A stretch of 64,000 bases of DNA from JALORV01 sp963766365 (lineage in GTDB: Bacteria; Pseudomonadota; Gammaproteobacteria; Burkholderiales; Burkholderiaceae_F): assembly GCA_963766365.1 (NCBI GenBank), contig CAVXZK010000016.1:107513-171512 (forward strand), given 5' to 3'. Shown here in pieces: positions 46,536 to 56,383 of this stretch. The notes below the pieces were generated by a model, which saw only the letters and a program-made list of their open reading frames with translations, searched no databases and was not told the origin of the DNA. Position 1 is the stretch's first letter, and each line of letters starts with the position of its first letter. Both the position numbers and the translations under genes were made by a program.

Positions 46536-48110
46536 CTATTGCGGCAGCGAAAGGTCGACCGTGGGCTGAGCGGTGTCCAGCGCTTCGAACTCGACGCTGA
46601 TCAGCGAGCCTGGTTGTAGCGGATCGGTGGCCGAGGGGTTGTTGCCGATGCGCACGAGCGCGCCGTGCTGCTCGGCGATCTCGCGGACGATCGCAAGGCC
46701 GAGGCCGCTGCCGTCGACGTTGGTGCCGAGGATCCGATAGAAGCGGTCGAAGACGCGCTGTCGCTCGCCTTCCGGAATGCCCGGCCCCGTGTCCTCGACT
46801 TCCAGGAAAGCCGACGGGCCGCGGCGCGTGACCCGCACCGTTACCGCGCCGCCGCGCGGCGTGTAACGCAGGGCGTTGTCGAGCAAGTTCTTCAGCAGCT
46901 CGCGCACCAGCATCGGCGCGGCGACCGCGCGGACTGCCGCGTCGTCACCTTCGAACCCGAGATCGACTCCACGCGCGATCGCCTCCGTCACGGAGTCGCG
47001 CACGAGTTCGCGCGCCAGTGGCACGAGATCGATGACCTGGAAACCGCTCGGATCGCTCGCCTGGTACTCCGCGCGCGCCAGCGCCAGCAACTGGTTGATC
47101 AGGTGCGTCGCCCGCTCGGTCGAGCCGGCGATGTGCCGCAGCGTGCGCTTCAGCTCGTGGGGATCGGTCTCGCGCAGCGCCAACTCGGCCTGGGTGCGCA
47201 GGCCCGCCAGCGGCGTCTTCATCTGGTGCGCGGCATCGGCGAGGAAACGCTGCTGCATCTCCAGGTTCTGCGACAGCCGCTCGAGCATTTCGTTGAACGA
47301 GCTGACCAGCGGGGCGATCTCCTCGGGGGCGCCGCGCGGGTCGATCGGCGAAAGGTCGTCGGGCCGGCGCGAGCGGATGCGCGCCTGCAGGTCCGACAGC
47401 GGCGCCAGTCCGCGCGAGAGACCGAACCAAACCAGCAGCACCGCGAGCGGCAGCACGATGAACTGCGGGACGATGACGCCGCGAATGATCTCGTTGGCCA
47501 GCTGCGAGCGCTTCTCCAGGGTTTCCGCCACCTGAACGAGCGCGTACTCGCGGCCCCGCTGGCGATTGAATTCGACCCAGGTGTAGGCGAGGCGGATTTC
47601 CGTCCCCCGCACGTGATCCGAACGGAACTGCACGTCGCGCGTGACCGGTCGGGCATCTTCGGGTGGAAGCGGCAGATCGCTGTCACCCGCGACAAACTCG
47701 CCGCGCAGGCCCAGCACCATGTAGTAGATAGCGTCGCTGGTGTCGGCGCGGAGTACTTCGCTCGTGCTCATTGACAATTGCAGTGTCACCTCGCCGCGCG
47801 ACTCGCGCACGTGGCTCGCCAGCACTCCCACGGCAGCGGCCAGGCTGCGGTCAAACGGTGCATTCGCGATGGTCTGAGCGACGACATAGGTCACGGTGAC
47901 GCTCATCGGCCAGAGCAGCAGCAGCGGCGCCAGCATCCAGTCGAGGATCTCGCCGAACAGCGAGCGCTGCTCGAACTGCGCGCGCAGCGGGTTGCGCAGC
48001 AGATTGTCCTTTTCCGCCAGTGGCCCGACCGCGACCGTGGCCTCGCTCGAGCGCGGCCCCGGGGGCCACGGGACGCGCAATCGACGCTTCGGTGTGCCTT
48101 CGTCAGGCAT
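46536..48110 (-). CDS. Sensor histidine kinase, TctE-like
   Basis: A 524-residue membrane kinase. A cytoplasmic start of about 45 residues leads to TM1 (LAPLLLLWPMSVTVTYVVAQ), a periplasmic 2CSK_N-type sensor (ANAPFDRSLAAAVGVLASHVRE), TM2 (about residue 255), HAMP, an H-box AAHQMKTPLAGLRTQAEL, N-box LLKNLLDNALRYTP, G1 box VEDTGPGIP and G2 box GSGLGLAIV. The TTG eight codons upstream, overlapping the regulator stop as TTGA, is an alternative start. With the adjacent regulator it forms a two-component pair, perhaps sensing carboxylates. Confidence 0.88.
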   Translation of the reverse strand: MPDEGTPKRRLRVPWPPGPRSSEATVAVGPLAEKDNLLRNPLRAQFEQRSLFGEILDWMLAPLLLLWPMSVTVTYVVAQTIANAPFDRSLAAAVGVLASHVRESRGEVTLQLSMSTSEVLRADTSDAIYYMVLGLRGEFVAGDSDLPLPPEDARPVTRDVQFRSDHVRGTEIRLAYTWVEFNRQRGREYALVQVAETLEKRSQLANEIIRGVIVPQFIVLPLAVLLVWFGLSRGLAPLSDLQARIRSRRPDDLSPIDPRGAPEEIAPLVSSFNEMLERLSQNLEMQQRFLADAAHQMKTPLAGLRTQAELALRETDPHELKRTLRHIAGSTERATHLINQLLALARAEYQASDPSGFQVIDLVPLARELVRDSVTEAIARGVDLGFEGDDAAVRAVAAPMLVRELLKNLLDNALRYTPRGGAVTVRVTRRGPSAFLEVEDTGPGIPEGERQRVFDRFYRILGTNVDGSGLGLAIVREIAEQHGALVRIGNNPSATDPLQPGSLISVEFEALDTAQPTVDLSLPQ

Positions 48111-48130
48111 CGTCTTCGGCGCGTCGTCCG

Positions 48131-48832
48131 TCAAGCGCTGCCGCCGGCCGGCTCGGCGGCCGGGTCGGCAAAGCGCTCGAGGTAGTAGCCGAGGCCCCGT
48201 ACCGTAACGATGCGCACGGCGTCGGTCTCGATCTTCTTCCGCAGGCGATGCACGTAGACCTCGATGGCGTTGGTGGTGACTTCCTCGCCCCAGCTGCACA
48301 GGTGATCGACCAGCTGTTCCTTGCTGACGAGGCGCCCTGGACGCTGAAGCAGGATCTCGAGCAGGCTCAACTCGCGCGCTGACAGGTCGAGCATGCGGTC
48401 ATTGATGAACGCCGCGTGGCCGACCTGGTCGAGCGTCAGCGGACCATGCTTGAGCACCGTCTGCGCACCCCCGGCGGCGCGCCGAGTCAGTGCGCGGACG
48501 CGCGCTTCGAGTTCGGACAGCGCGAACGGCTTTGCCATGTAGTCGTCGGCGCCGAGATCGAGGCCCTTGACGCGGTGCTCGACGCTGTCAGCAGCCGTGA
48601 GGATCAGCACGGGGACGGTTGAATTCCGGGTGCGCAGGCGCTTCAGCACCTCGAGTCCGGACAGGCAGGGCAGGCCGACGTCGAGGATCAGCAGGTCAAA
48701 GCTCTGGGCGGTGAGCGCGGTGTCGGCGGCGTCGCCGCTGGCGACCACGTCGACCGCATAGCCGCCCGCCCGCAATGAGCGGGACAGGCCATCGGCCAGT
48801 ACGGCGTCGTCTTCGGCGATCAGGATGCGCAT
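48131..48832 (-). CDS. OmpR-family response regulator, TctD-like
   Basis: A 233-residue regulator. The receiver has acidic residues EDD near the start, phospho-acceptor Asp in LLILDVGLP (about residue 52) and Lys in YMAKPF. The C-terminal winged helix is LLEILLQRPGRLVSKEQL ... NAIEVYVHRLRKKIETDAVRIVTVRGLGYYL. It is the first gene of the two-component operon, transcribed away from recA. Confidence 0.93.
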   Translation of the reverse strand: MRILIAEDDAVLADGLSRSLRAGGYAVDVVASGDAADTALTAQSFDLLILDVGLPCLSGLEVLKRLRTRNSTVPVLILTAADSVEHRVKGLDLGADDYMAKPFALSELEARVRALTRRAAGGAQTVLKHGPLTLDQVGHAAFINDRMLDLSARELSLLEILLQRPGRLVSKEQLVDHLCSWGEEVTTNAIEVYVHRLRKKIETDAVRIVTVRGLGYYLERFADPAAEPAGGSA

Positions 48833-48947
48833 CGGTCGGGCGGCTATGCTTGCGCCCGACGCAGCTCAGGCGCGCGTCGCAGTCTAGGGCGGCCGAAAGT
48901 CCGGCCGCAAGGCGCGATTCGCTCCGCGGCGCGCCTGCGAAGCCCGG

Positions 48948-49000
48948 TTGACAAGCGATACTGAAAGTATCTACAGTTCGAGTACTGTTATTACTTTCAG
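48948..49000 (+). promoter_or_regulatory. recA promoter with two LexA (SOS) boxes
   Basis: TTGACA at 48948-48953 is a consensus -35. TACAGT at 48972-48977 is a possible -10 with 18-base spacing. Two CTG-N10-CAG LexA-like boxes lie at 48961-48976 (CTGAAAGTATCTACAG) and 48985-49000 (CTGTTATTACTTTCAG). They are near mirror images, so the outer ACTGAAAGTA / TACTTTCAGT arms form a perfect inverted repeat. The first box overlaps the promoter, so LexA would block RNA polymerase. Confidence 0.85.
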
Positions 49001-49041
49001 TGTCCCGGATCTGCCGGGGCCAGGCGCGAGCGGAGGCGGCG

Positions 49042-50088
49042 ATGGACGACGGAAGGGGTGTAGTGGTGGACAGCAAGGAGCGGCAAAAGGCATTGGCCGC
49101 CGCACTGGCGCAGATCGAGAAGCAGTTCGGCAAGGGCTCGGTCATGCGCCTGGCCGATGGTGAGGTCGCCGAGGACATTCAGGTCGTCTCGACCGGTTCG
49201 CTCGGGCTGGACATCGCGCTGGGTGTCGGCGGCCTGCCGCGCGGCCGCGTGGTCGAGGTCTACGGCCCGGAGTCGTCGGGCAAGACGACGCTCACGCTGC
49301 AGGTCATCGCCGAGATGCAGAAGATCGGCGGCACCTGTGCCTTCATCGATGCCGAGCACGCCCTCGACATCCAGTACGCGCAGAAGCTCGGCGTCAACCT
49401 GCAGGACCTGCTGGTCTCGCAGCCGGATACCGGCGAGCAGGCGCTCGAAATCACCGATGCGCTGGTGCGTTCGGGCTCGGTCGACCTGATCGTCATCGAT
49501 TCCGTGGCTGCCCTGACGCCCAAGGCCGAAATCGAGGGCGAAATGGGTGATTCGCTTCCCGGTTTACAGGCCCGGCTGATGTCGCAGGCGCTGCGCAAGC
49601 TGACCGGCACGATCAAGCGCACCAACTGCCTCGTCATCTTCATCAACCAGATCCGCATGAAGATCGGCGTGATGTTCGGCAATCCCGAAACCACGACGGG
49701 TGGCAATGCGCTGAAGTTCTACGCCTCGGTGCGGCTCGATATCCGTCGCATCGGCTCGATCAAGAAGGGTGAGGAAGTCATCGGTTCGGAGACCAAGGTC
49801 AAGGTTGTCAAGAACAAGGTCGCCCCGCCGTTCAAGCAGGCGACCTTCGACATCCTCTACGGTGAAGGCATCTCGCGTGAAGGCGAGGTTGTCGACCTCG
49901 GCTCCGAGCTCAACATCATCGACAAGTCGGGCGCCTGGTACAGCTACAACGGCGACCGCATCGGCCAGGGCAAGGACAACGCCCGCGAGTACCTGCGCAA
50001 CAACCCCGCAACCGCGCTCGAGATCGAGAACAAGATCCGCGCCGCGAAGGGTGTCGCTGTCCGTACCGAGGGTGCGGAAGCCGTCTGA
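49042..50088 (+). CDS. recA: Recombinase RecA
   Basis: A 348-residue strand-exchange ATPase and LexA co-protease activator. Walker A GPESSGKT, Walker B LIVIDSVAAL, QIRMKIGVMFGNPETTTGGNALKFYAS (L2 loop) and a normal length identify it. The ATG at 49042 follows GGAGG; upstream in-frame codons have no RecA similarity. Two LexA boxes regulate it, and recX follows after 6 bases. Confidence 0.98.
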   Translation: MDDGRGVVVDSKERQKALAAALAQIEKQFGKGSVMRLADGEVAEDIQVVSTGSLGLDIALGVGGLPRGRVVEVYGPESSGKTTLTLQVIAEMQKIGGTCAFIDAEHALDIQYAQKLGVNLQDLLVSQPDTGEQALEITDALVRSGSVDLIVIDSVAALTPKAEIEGEMGDSLPGLQARLMSQALRKLTGTIKRTNCLVIFINQIRMKIGVMFGNPETTTGGNALKFYASVRLDIRRIGSIKKGEEVIGSETKVKVVKNKVAPPFKQATFDILYGEGISREGEVVDLGSELNIIDKSGAWYSYNGDRIGQGKDNAREYLRNNPATALEIENKIRAAKGVAVRTEGAEAV

Positions 50089-50094
50089 TCGGCC

Positions 50095-50574
50095 ATGAAC
50101 CAGCGTGAACGGCCTGCTGGCAGCCTGCTGCAGCGGGCCGTTGCGCTTCTGGCGCGACGCGAACACAGTCGCGACGAGCTGGCGCGCAAGCTCCGGCGTC
50201 GGCTCGAAGCCGGGCAGGATCCCGCCGAGGTCGAGGCCGTGCTCGATGAACTGCAGCGTCGCGACCTGCTGTCCGAGCGGCGTTACGCCGACGCGGTCGT
50301 CCGTACCCGTGCCGCTCGCTACGGCAATGCGCGGCTGGCGCAGGACCTGAAGGCGCGCGGAGTGCCCGCCGACACGATGAAGTCGGCGCTGGCGGCTCTG
50401 GGCGACTCGGAGTTGCAGCGTGCCCGTACCGTCTGGGCTCGCCGCTTTGGCGCCGTGCCCACTGACTTGCAGGAGCGGGCGCGCCAGACGCGCTTCCTGG
50501 AGCGACGCGGCTTCAGTGCCGCCGTTATCCGCCGGGTACTGGCCAGCCTCCCGGGCTCGGAAGCCGAGGACTGA
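50095..50574 (+). CDS. recX: Regulatory protein RecX
   Basis: A 159-residue helical protein that caps RecA filaments and limits their growth. Pattern AVALLARREHSRDELARKLRRRL and LLSERRYADAVVRTRAARYGNARLAQDLKARGV fit the three-helix RecX repeats. It follows recA by 6 bases and shares its SOS control. Confidence 0.94.
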   Translation: MNQRERPAGSLLQRAVALLARREHSRDELARKLRRRLEAGQDPAEVEAVLDELQRRDLLSERRYADAVVRTRAARYGNARLAQDLKARGVPADTMKSALAALGDSELQRARTVWARRFGAVPTDLQERARQTRFLERRGFSAAVIRRVLASLPGSEAED

Positions 50575-50716
50575 CCGGGCCGCTGTTCGCCTTCCGCGCG
50601 TTCCGGTCGCGTGGTCCGGAAGGCGGCCACGCGCCCCGGGAAGCTTGAGTGCCGCTCCCCCCGCGAAGGGTGCAGTCCTTGACCACGTCACTGGCCTCCT
50701 CGCTCGCCCCTTGAAC

Positions 50717-50735
50717 GAGTGGGGTTTCCCCTGCT
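50717..50735 (+). terminator. Possible hairpin after recX
   Basis: GAGTGGGG-TTT-CCCCTGCTC can fold with GGGG/CCCC and GAG/CTC pairs and a small internal mismatch, and TTTCTTC follows about 12 bases later. Weak as an intrinsic terminator, but it is the only plausible candidate in the 228-base gap before the next gene. Confidence 0.3.
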
Positions 50736-50802
50736 CGCTGTGCTAAATTTCTTCGTCGGGCCGCGCCAAGCTCTTCCACGGCGGCCCTTTTCTTTGTCGC
50801 AG

Positions 50803-51401
50803 ATGCCCAACCGCCGCCACGTGCACACGCGTTCCATCCGGGTCGACGCGTATGCGCGCGACGATGGGCTGTGGGATCTCGAGGCCCAGCTCACCGACAC
50901 CAAGTCGCGTGACTTCCCGCTGGCGACCGGAATGCGTTCCGCTGGCGATCCGGTGCACGACATGGTCCTGCGCGTCACGATCGACACCAGACTCAACGTC
51001 ATCGAGGCGGTGGCCGAGGCGCGCTGGGTGCCCTACCCCGGTCATTGCGACACGATCGGACCGGACTACGGCAAGCTCGTCGGCCTGAACCTGCTGCAGG
51101 ACTTCCGCCGGCACGTGCAGGGCCGCCTGGGTGGCGCGCACGGCTGCACGCATATCACGGAGCTCGCGACCATCCTGCCGACGGCGGCGGTGCAGGCGTT
51201 CGCCGGCGAGGTGTTCAAGACGCGCGACGCGGCGCACTCAGGGCATCGCCAGGACGAGAAGATGCCGTGGCAGCTCGACCGCTGCCATGCGCTGCGCATT
51301 GACGGGCCAGCGGTGGCGAAGTTCTATCCGCGCTGGCATCAGCCGAAGAAGAAAGGCGTGGCGCACACCAAGCCGACTCCGATCAAGGACGGGACGACAC
51401 A

Positions 51402-51405
<4 letters not shown>
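50803..51405 (+). CDS. DUF2889 family protein
   Basis: A 200-residue protein of the DUF2889 family. HVHTRSIRVDAYARDDGLWDLEAQLTDTKSRDF, the central VHDMVLRVTIDTRLNVIEAVAEARWVPYPG and the Cys/His-rich GGAHGCTHITEL are its typical blocks. Function unknown, though it is often found between recX and sucC in betaproteobacteria. ATG 50803 is chosen over an upstream start that adds a non-conserved stretch. It overlaps sucC by 4 bases (ATGA). Confidence 0.88.
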
Positions 51406-52568
<1,163 letters not shown>

Positions 52569-52586
52569 AGGCGCACGAGAAAAACA

Positions 52587-53471
52587 ATGAGCATCCTGAT
52601 CAACAAGAACTCCCGCGTCATCACGCAGGGCATCACCGGCAAGACCGGCCAGTTCCATACCCGCGCCTGCCGCGACTACGCCAACGGCAAGAACTGCTTT
52701 GTCGCCGGCGTGAACCCGAAGAAGGCCGGAGAGGACTTCGAGGGCATTCCGATCTACGCCAGTGTCAAGGACGCCAAGGCGGCCACCGGCGCCAATGTCT
52801 CGGTGGTCTATGTGCCGCCGGCCGGTGCGGCGGATGCGATCTGGGAGGCGGTGGACGCCGATCTCGATCTCGTCATCTGCATCACCGAAGGCATCCCGGT
52901 GCGCGACATGATCGTCGTGCGCGACAAGATGCGGAAGGCGCACAAGAAGACGCTGCTGCTCGGGCCGAACTGTCCGGGAACGATCACGCCCGATGAGATC
53001 AAGATCGGCATCATGCCGGGGCACATCCATCGCAAGGGCCGCATCGGCGTCATGTCGCGCTCCGGCACGCTCACCTATGAGGCGGTGGCACAGCTCACCG
53101 ATCTCGGCCTGGGCCAGTCGAGCGCGGTCGGCATTGGCGGCGATCCGGTCAACGGGCTGAAGCACATCGACATCCTGAAGCTCTTCAATGACGATCCGGA
53201 CACCGACGCGGTCGTGATGATCGGCGAGATCGGTGGCACCGATGAAGAGATCGCCGCCGAGTGGGCGAAGAAGCACATGAAGAAGCCGGTCGTGGGCTTC
53301 ATCGCCGGCGTGACCGCGCCGCCGGGCAAGCGCATGGGTCATGCCGGGGCGATCATCTCGGGCGGCAAGGGGACGGCCCAGGAGAAGCTGGCGGTGATGG
53401 AGGCCTGCGGCATCCGCACGACGAAGAATCCGTCGGAGCTGGGCAAGCTTCTCAAGTCGGTACTCAAGTAA
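52587..53471 (+). CDS. sucD: Succinyl-CoA synthetase alpha subunit SucD
   Basis: A 294-residue subunit with the CoA-binding Rossmann part (SRVITQGITGKTGQFH) and the catalytic phospho-His in GHAGAIISGGKGTAQEK (about residue 249). Length and order after sucC are normal. Confidence 0.97.
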   Translation: MSILINKNSRVITQGITGKTGQFHTRACRDYANGKNCFVAGVNPKKAGEDFEGIPIYASVKDAKAATGANVSVVYVPPAGAADAIWEAVDADLDLVICITEGIPVRDMIVVRDKMRKAHKKTLLLGPNCPGTITPDEIKIGIMPGHIHRKGRIGVMSRSGTLTYEAVAQLTDLGLGQSSAVGIGGDPVNGLKHIDILKLFNDDPDTDAVVMIGEIGGTDEEIAAEWAKKHMKKPVVGFIAGVTAPPGKRMGHAGAIISGGKGTAQEKLAVMEACGIRTTKNPSELGKLLKSVLK

Positions 53472-53529
53472 ACGCGCCACGCCGATCTACCGCGGCGCCG
53501 CAGAGCGCCAGGCAGCAGGAGACACCTCG

Positions 53530-54240
53530 ATGATCGAATGGCTGATGAATCTGGAGTGGGATGCCATTGTCCAGATCATCATCATCGACATCCTTCTGGG
53601 CGGGGATAACGCGGTGATCATCGCTCTCGCGTGCCGCAACCTGCCGCCGAAGCATCGCCGGCAAGGGATCATCTGGGGGGCGGCCGGCGCCATCATCCTG
53701 CGCGTGATCCTGATCACCGTCGCGGTCGCGCTGCTCGAGGTGCCGTTCCTGAAGCTGGTCGGTGGGCTGCTGCTGCTGTGGATCGGCATCAAGCTGCTTG
53801 CCCCCCCGGAGGAGGAGGGCGGCTCGCATGGCAAGGTGCAGGCGAGCGACAAGCTGCTGGCAGCAATCAAGACGATCATCGTGGCGGACTTCGTCATGTC
53901 GCTCGACAACGTGATTGCGATTGCCGGCGCGGCCGAGCAGGCCGATCCCAGCCAGCGCACGGGCCTCATCATCTTCGGCCTGCTGGTGTCGGTGCCGTTC
54001 ATCGTGTTCGGCAGCCAGATCATCCTCAAGTTGCTCGACCGCTATCCGATCATCATTCTGCTGGGCGGGGCCTTGCTCGGATGGATTGCCGGCGGCCTGA
54101 TGGTGACCGACCCGGTGGCCGAGCCGTTCGTACCGCAGACCGACACGGTGCGCTACGCCGCGAGTGCCGCCGGTGCGGCCTTTGTCGTCGCGGTCGCCAA
54201 GTTGCTCGCACGCCGTCGCCACAGGACATCCGAGGCATGA
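53530..54240 (+). CDS. TerC-family membrane protein
   Basis: A 236-residue protein with about seven membrane helices. The signature DILLGGDNAVIIALACRNLP (residues 20-39) and the inverted-repeat counterpart DFVMSLDNVIAIAGAAEQ carry the paired acidic residues typical of TerC/YjbE metal exporters. In this family the role is manganese or calcium efflux, often for loading exported enzymes. It is 58 bases after sucD. Confidence 0.9.
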   Translation: MIEWLMNLEWDAIVQIIIIDILLGGDNAVIIALACRNLPPKHRRQGIIWGAAGAIILRVILITVAVALLEVPFLKLVGGLLLLWIGIKLLAPPEEEGGSHGKVQASDKLLAAIKTIIVADFVMSLDNVIAIAGAAEQADPSQRTGLIIFGLLVSVPFIVFGSQIILKLLDRYPIIILLGGALLGWIAGGLMVTDPVAEPFVPQTDTVRYAASAAGAAFVVAVAKLLARRRHRTSEA

Positions 54241-54247
54241 TCCGCCG

Positions 54248-55036
54248 ATGAACGTCGCGCTCGACTTCGCGCTGAAGACCCATCCGGGACTGGTGCGTCC
54301 GCTCAACGAGGACGCGATCGGCGCAGACCCGTCGTGCGGCCTGTTCGCGCTCGCCGACGGACTGGGCGGGTACAACGCCGGTGAGGTCGCCAGCGTGATG
54401 GCGATCAGTTCGGTGCTGGAACGGCTTTCGGCAGCACTCTCCGACTCGCGCGGCAGTGACGTAGCCTTCACGCCGGACGAGGCGATCTACGACACGGTCG
54501 GAGAGATCAATGCGGGCATCTACAACGCGGCGCTGAACAGCGCTGCCTTCGAAGGCATGGCCACGACGCTCGTGGTCGCCTGGTTTCTCGGCGAGCGGCT
54601 GTGGGTGGCGCATACCGGCGACTCGCGGCTCTATCGTTATCGCGATGATCAGCTCGAGCAACTGACCCGCGACCACTCGTTCTCGCAGGAGCTGCTCGAC
54701 GCCGGGATGGTCACGGAGGAAGAGGCGCGCATTCTTCCCGCCAAGAACCTGGTGACGCGGGCGTTGGGGGCGAGTCCGGAAATCGAGCCCGAGGTGCAGG
54801 ATCTCGACGTGATGCCCGGCGATGTGGTGTTGCTGTGTTCCGACGGCCTGACCGAAATGGTCGGGAGTTACGAAATCGCCGGGCTGCTGGCGGCGCAGGC
54901 CGACATGCACGAGACCGCCCGTCGGCTGGTGGACCTGGCCAACGAGGCTGGCGGTCGGGACAACATCTCGGTCATCGTCATCAAAGTCAGCAGCAAGGAC
55001 CCGCCGCCCGCCGTTAACGCGTCGGAAGAAGGTTGA
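54248..55036 (+). CDS. PP2C-type serine/threonine phosphatase (Stp-like)
   Basis: A 262-residue metal-dependent protein phosphatase. Motifs: GLVRPLNEDAIG, ALADGLGGYNAGEVAS, LWVAHTGDSRLYRYRD, LLCSDGLTEMV and GGRDNISVIVIKV, in order, all present. Start ATG 54248 is chosen because longer frames lie within terC. It is followed by an FHA protein, a frequent partner of Ser/Thr phosphorylation systems; no kinase is in the window. Confidence 0.93.
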   Translation: MNVALDFALKTHPGLVRPLNEDAIGADPSCGLFALADGLGGYNAGEVASVMAISSVLERLSAALSDSRGSDVAFTPDEAIYDTVGEINAGIYNAALNSAAFEGMATTLVVAWFLGERLWVAHTGDSRLYRYRDDQLEQLTRDHSFSQELLDAGMVTEEEARILPAKNLVTRALGASPEIEPEVQDLDVMPGDVVLLCSDGLTEMVGSYEIAGLLAAQADMHETARRLVDLANEAGGRDNISVIVIKVSSKDPPPAVNASEEG

Positions 55037-55122
55037 AACTGTGGCCAGACCATTGATTGGCAGCCTTTTTGCAGGCTGGCAGAATCGGGCGCGATACGAC
55101 AATATGAGCCCGGGGAGAGGAC

Positions 55123-55800
55123 ATGCCTAGGCTGGTTCTGAGTCTTGACGGTGTAGTGCTGCGCGAGGTCGGCCTGACGAAGGACCGAACGACCATCGGC
55201 CGGCGCTCGCACAACGACATCGTCATCGACAACCTCGCGGTCAGCGGCGAGCACGCGGTGATCTACAGCTCGGGCGGCGAGGTCTATCTCGAGGACCTCG
55301 GCTCCACCAACGGCACCACCGTCAATGGCCAGCCGATCAAGAAGCATTTGCTGCAGAGCGGCGATGCGGTCGAAATCGGCAAGTACCGGCTCAAATTCCT
55401 GGCCGACGGCGCTACGGGCACCGAGGGCGAAGTCGATATCGACACCTCGCAGCCGCTGAAGCGCGAGTTTTACGGCCCGGGCCCGGCCACGATCCAGATT
55501 CGCCAGCCGGGCTCCGGTGAAGATGCGCCCGCGGCCGCTTCGATCAAGATCCTTAACGGCGCCAACGAAGGCCGTGAGCTGCAGTTGGTGAAGGCGCTGA
55601 CTACGATCGGTCGTCCCGGCCACCAGGTCGCGGTCATCACCCGGCGCCCGACTGGCTACTTCATCGCCCACGTGGAAGGCGAAGTCTTCCCCACCGTGAA
55701 CGGCGCCAACCTCGGCTCCGCCGCACATCCGCTCAAGCACAAGGATGTCATCGAACTCGCCGGCGTGCGGATGGAGTTCGTCAACGCTCCTGCGGTTTAG
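55123..55800 (+). CDS. FHA-domain protein with a second degenerate FHA-like half
   Basis: A 225-residue protein. The first half is a classical FHA domain: TTIGRRSHNDIVIDNLAVSGEHAVI and LEDLGSTNGTTVNG, with phosphothreonine-binding residues Arg26, Ser41 and Asn62. The second half (KILNGANEGRELQLVKALTTIGRPGHQVAVITRR ... FPTVNGANLG) has FHA-like spacing but lacks the binding residues. It sits behind the PP2C gene. Its last 100 bases are repeated 583 bases downstream, beyond a toxin-antitoxin pair. Confidence 0.88.
   Translation: MPRLVLSLDGVVLREVGLTKDRTTIGRRSHNDIVIDNLAVSGEHAVIYSSGGEVYLEDLGSTNGTTVNGQPIKKHLLQSGDAVEIGKYRLKFLADGATGTEGEVDIDTSQPLKREFYGPGPATIQIRQPGSGEDAPAAASIKILNGANEGRELQLVKALTTIGRPGHQVAVITRRPTGYFIAHVEGEVFPTVNGANLGSAAHPLKHKDVIELAGVRMEFVNAPAV
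55701..55800 (+). repeat. Direct repeat copy 1 (3' end of the FHA gene)
   Basis: The final 100 bases of the FHA gene, ending in the TAG. Copy 2 at 56384-56483 matches it at about 90 per cent by eye, including the stop. Mismatches cluster in the first 35 bases. Confidence 0.9.
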
Positions 55801-55821
55801 CCCGGTGCGCTCCAATCATCG

Positions 55822-56091
55822 TCATTTGTACACCGCGCTCCGATGTCCGATGCGGACGACGAGGATCAGAAGCCGCTCGTCTTCAATGCGCGCGATCACG
55901 CGGTAGTCGCCCACGCGGTACTTCCAGAACTCACCGAAGCGCTCTCCCTTCAGCGCCTGGCCGAGCGACTGGGGGTCGTTCGCCAGGGCCAGGCGTTCCC
56001 GCAGGAATCCGAGGATCCGCCGGGCGACCTGCCGGTCCAGACGCTCGAGCTCCTTTCTGGCCGCTGCGTCGAACTCAATCCTCCAGGCCAA
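55822..56091 (-). CDS. RelE/ParE-type toxin
   Basis: An 89-residue toxin, probably an mRNA interferase. It reads AWRIEFDAAARKELERLDRQVARRILGFLRERL ... GEFWKYRVGDYRVIARIEDERLLILVVRIGHRSAVYK, the RelE family core with conserved Arg, Tyr and Lys residues. The only suitable start is TTG at 56091, inside the 3' end of the antitoxin gene (17-base overlap). A run of upstream codons in the frame is not family-like. The low-efficiency start may keep toxin below antitoxin. Confidence 0.9.
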   Translation of the reverse strand: MAWRIEFDAAARKELERLDRQVARRILGFLRERLALANDPQSLGQALKGERFGEFWKYRVGDYRVIARIEDERLLILVVRIGHRSAVYK

Positions 56092-56314
56092 GCGCGCGCT
56101 CCACGTCTTCGAGCGAGGTGGTGCGGGTCTTGCCCGCGAGGTAAGCCGCGTACCGTCGCTCAGCGAGGTGGATGTCCTCGAGGTCGTCCAGGTACTCCAG
56201 GATCGCTTCCCGCGCGTAGTACGTCTTGGTACGCCCGGTCTTGCGCGCGAGTTCCTCGAGTCGCCTTTCGATCTCCTCGGGCAGGCGTATGGCCAGCACT
56301 GTGACACCTTTCAT
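56075..56314 (-). CDS. RHH-type (RelB/TraY-like) antitoxin
   Basis: A 79-residue ribbon-helix-helix protein. LAIRLPEEIERRLEELARKTGRTKTYYAREAILEYLDDLEDIHLAERRYAAYLAG contains the DNA-binding strand and two helices; the C-terminal half binds toxin. It precedes and overlaps the toxin gene. A perfect palindrome just upstream is the likely autoregulatory operator. A start two codons later (GTG) is also possible. Confidence 0.9.
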   Translation of the reverse strand: MKGVTVLAIRLPEEIERRLEELARKTGRTKTYYAREAILEYLDDLEDIHLAERRYAAYLAGKTRTTSLEDVERALGLED

Positions 56315-56320
56315 CAGGGT

Positions 56321-56338
56321 TGCTATACAAGTATAGCA
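56321..56338 (-). promoter_or_regulatory. Palindromic operator of the toxin-antitoxin module
   Basis: TGCTATACAAGTATAGCA is a perfect 18-base palindrome, 6 bases upstream of the antitoxin start codon. Size and position fit the operator of an RHH antitoxin. TATAC within it may serve as part of a -10 box, so binding would block transcription. Confidence 0.8.
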
Positions 56339-56383
56339 CGCTCCGCTCGATCGAACCCGAGCTGCTTTGATCGAGATACTCAG

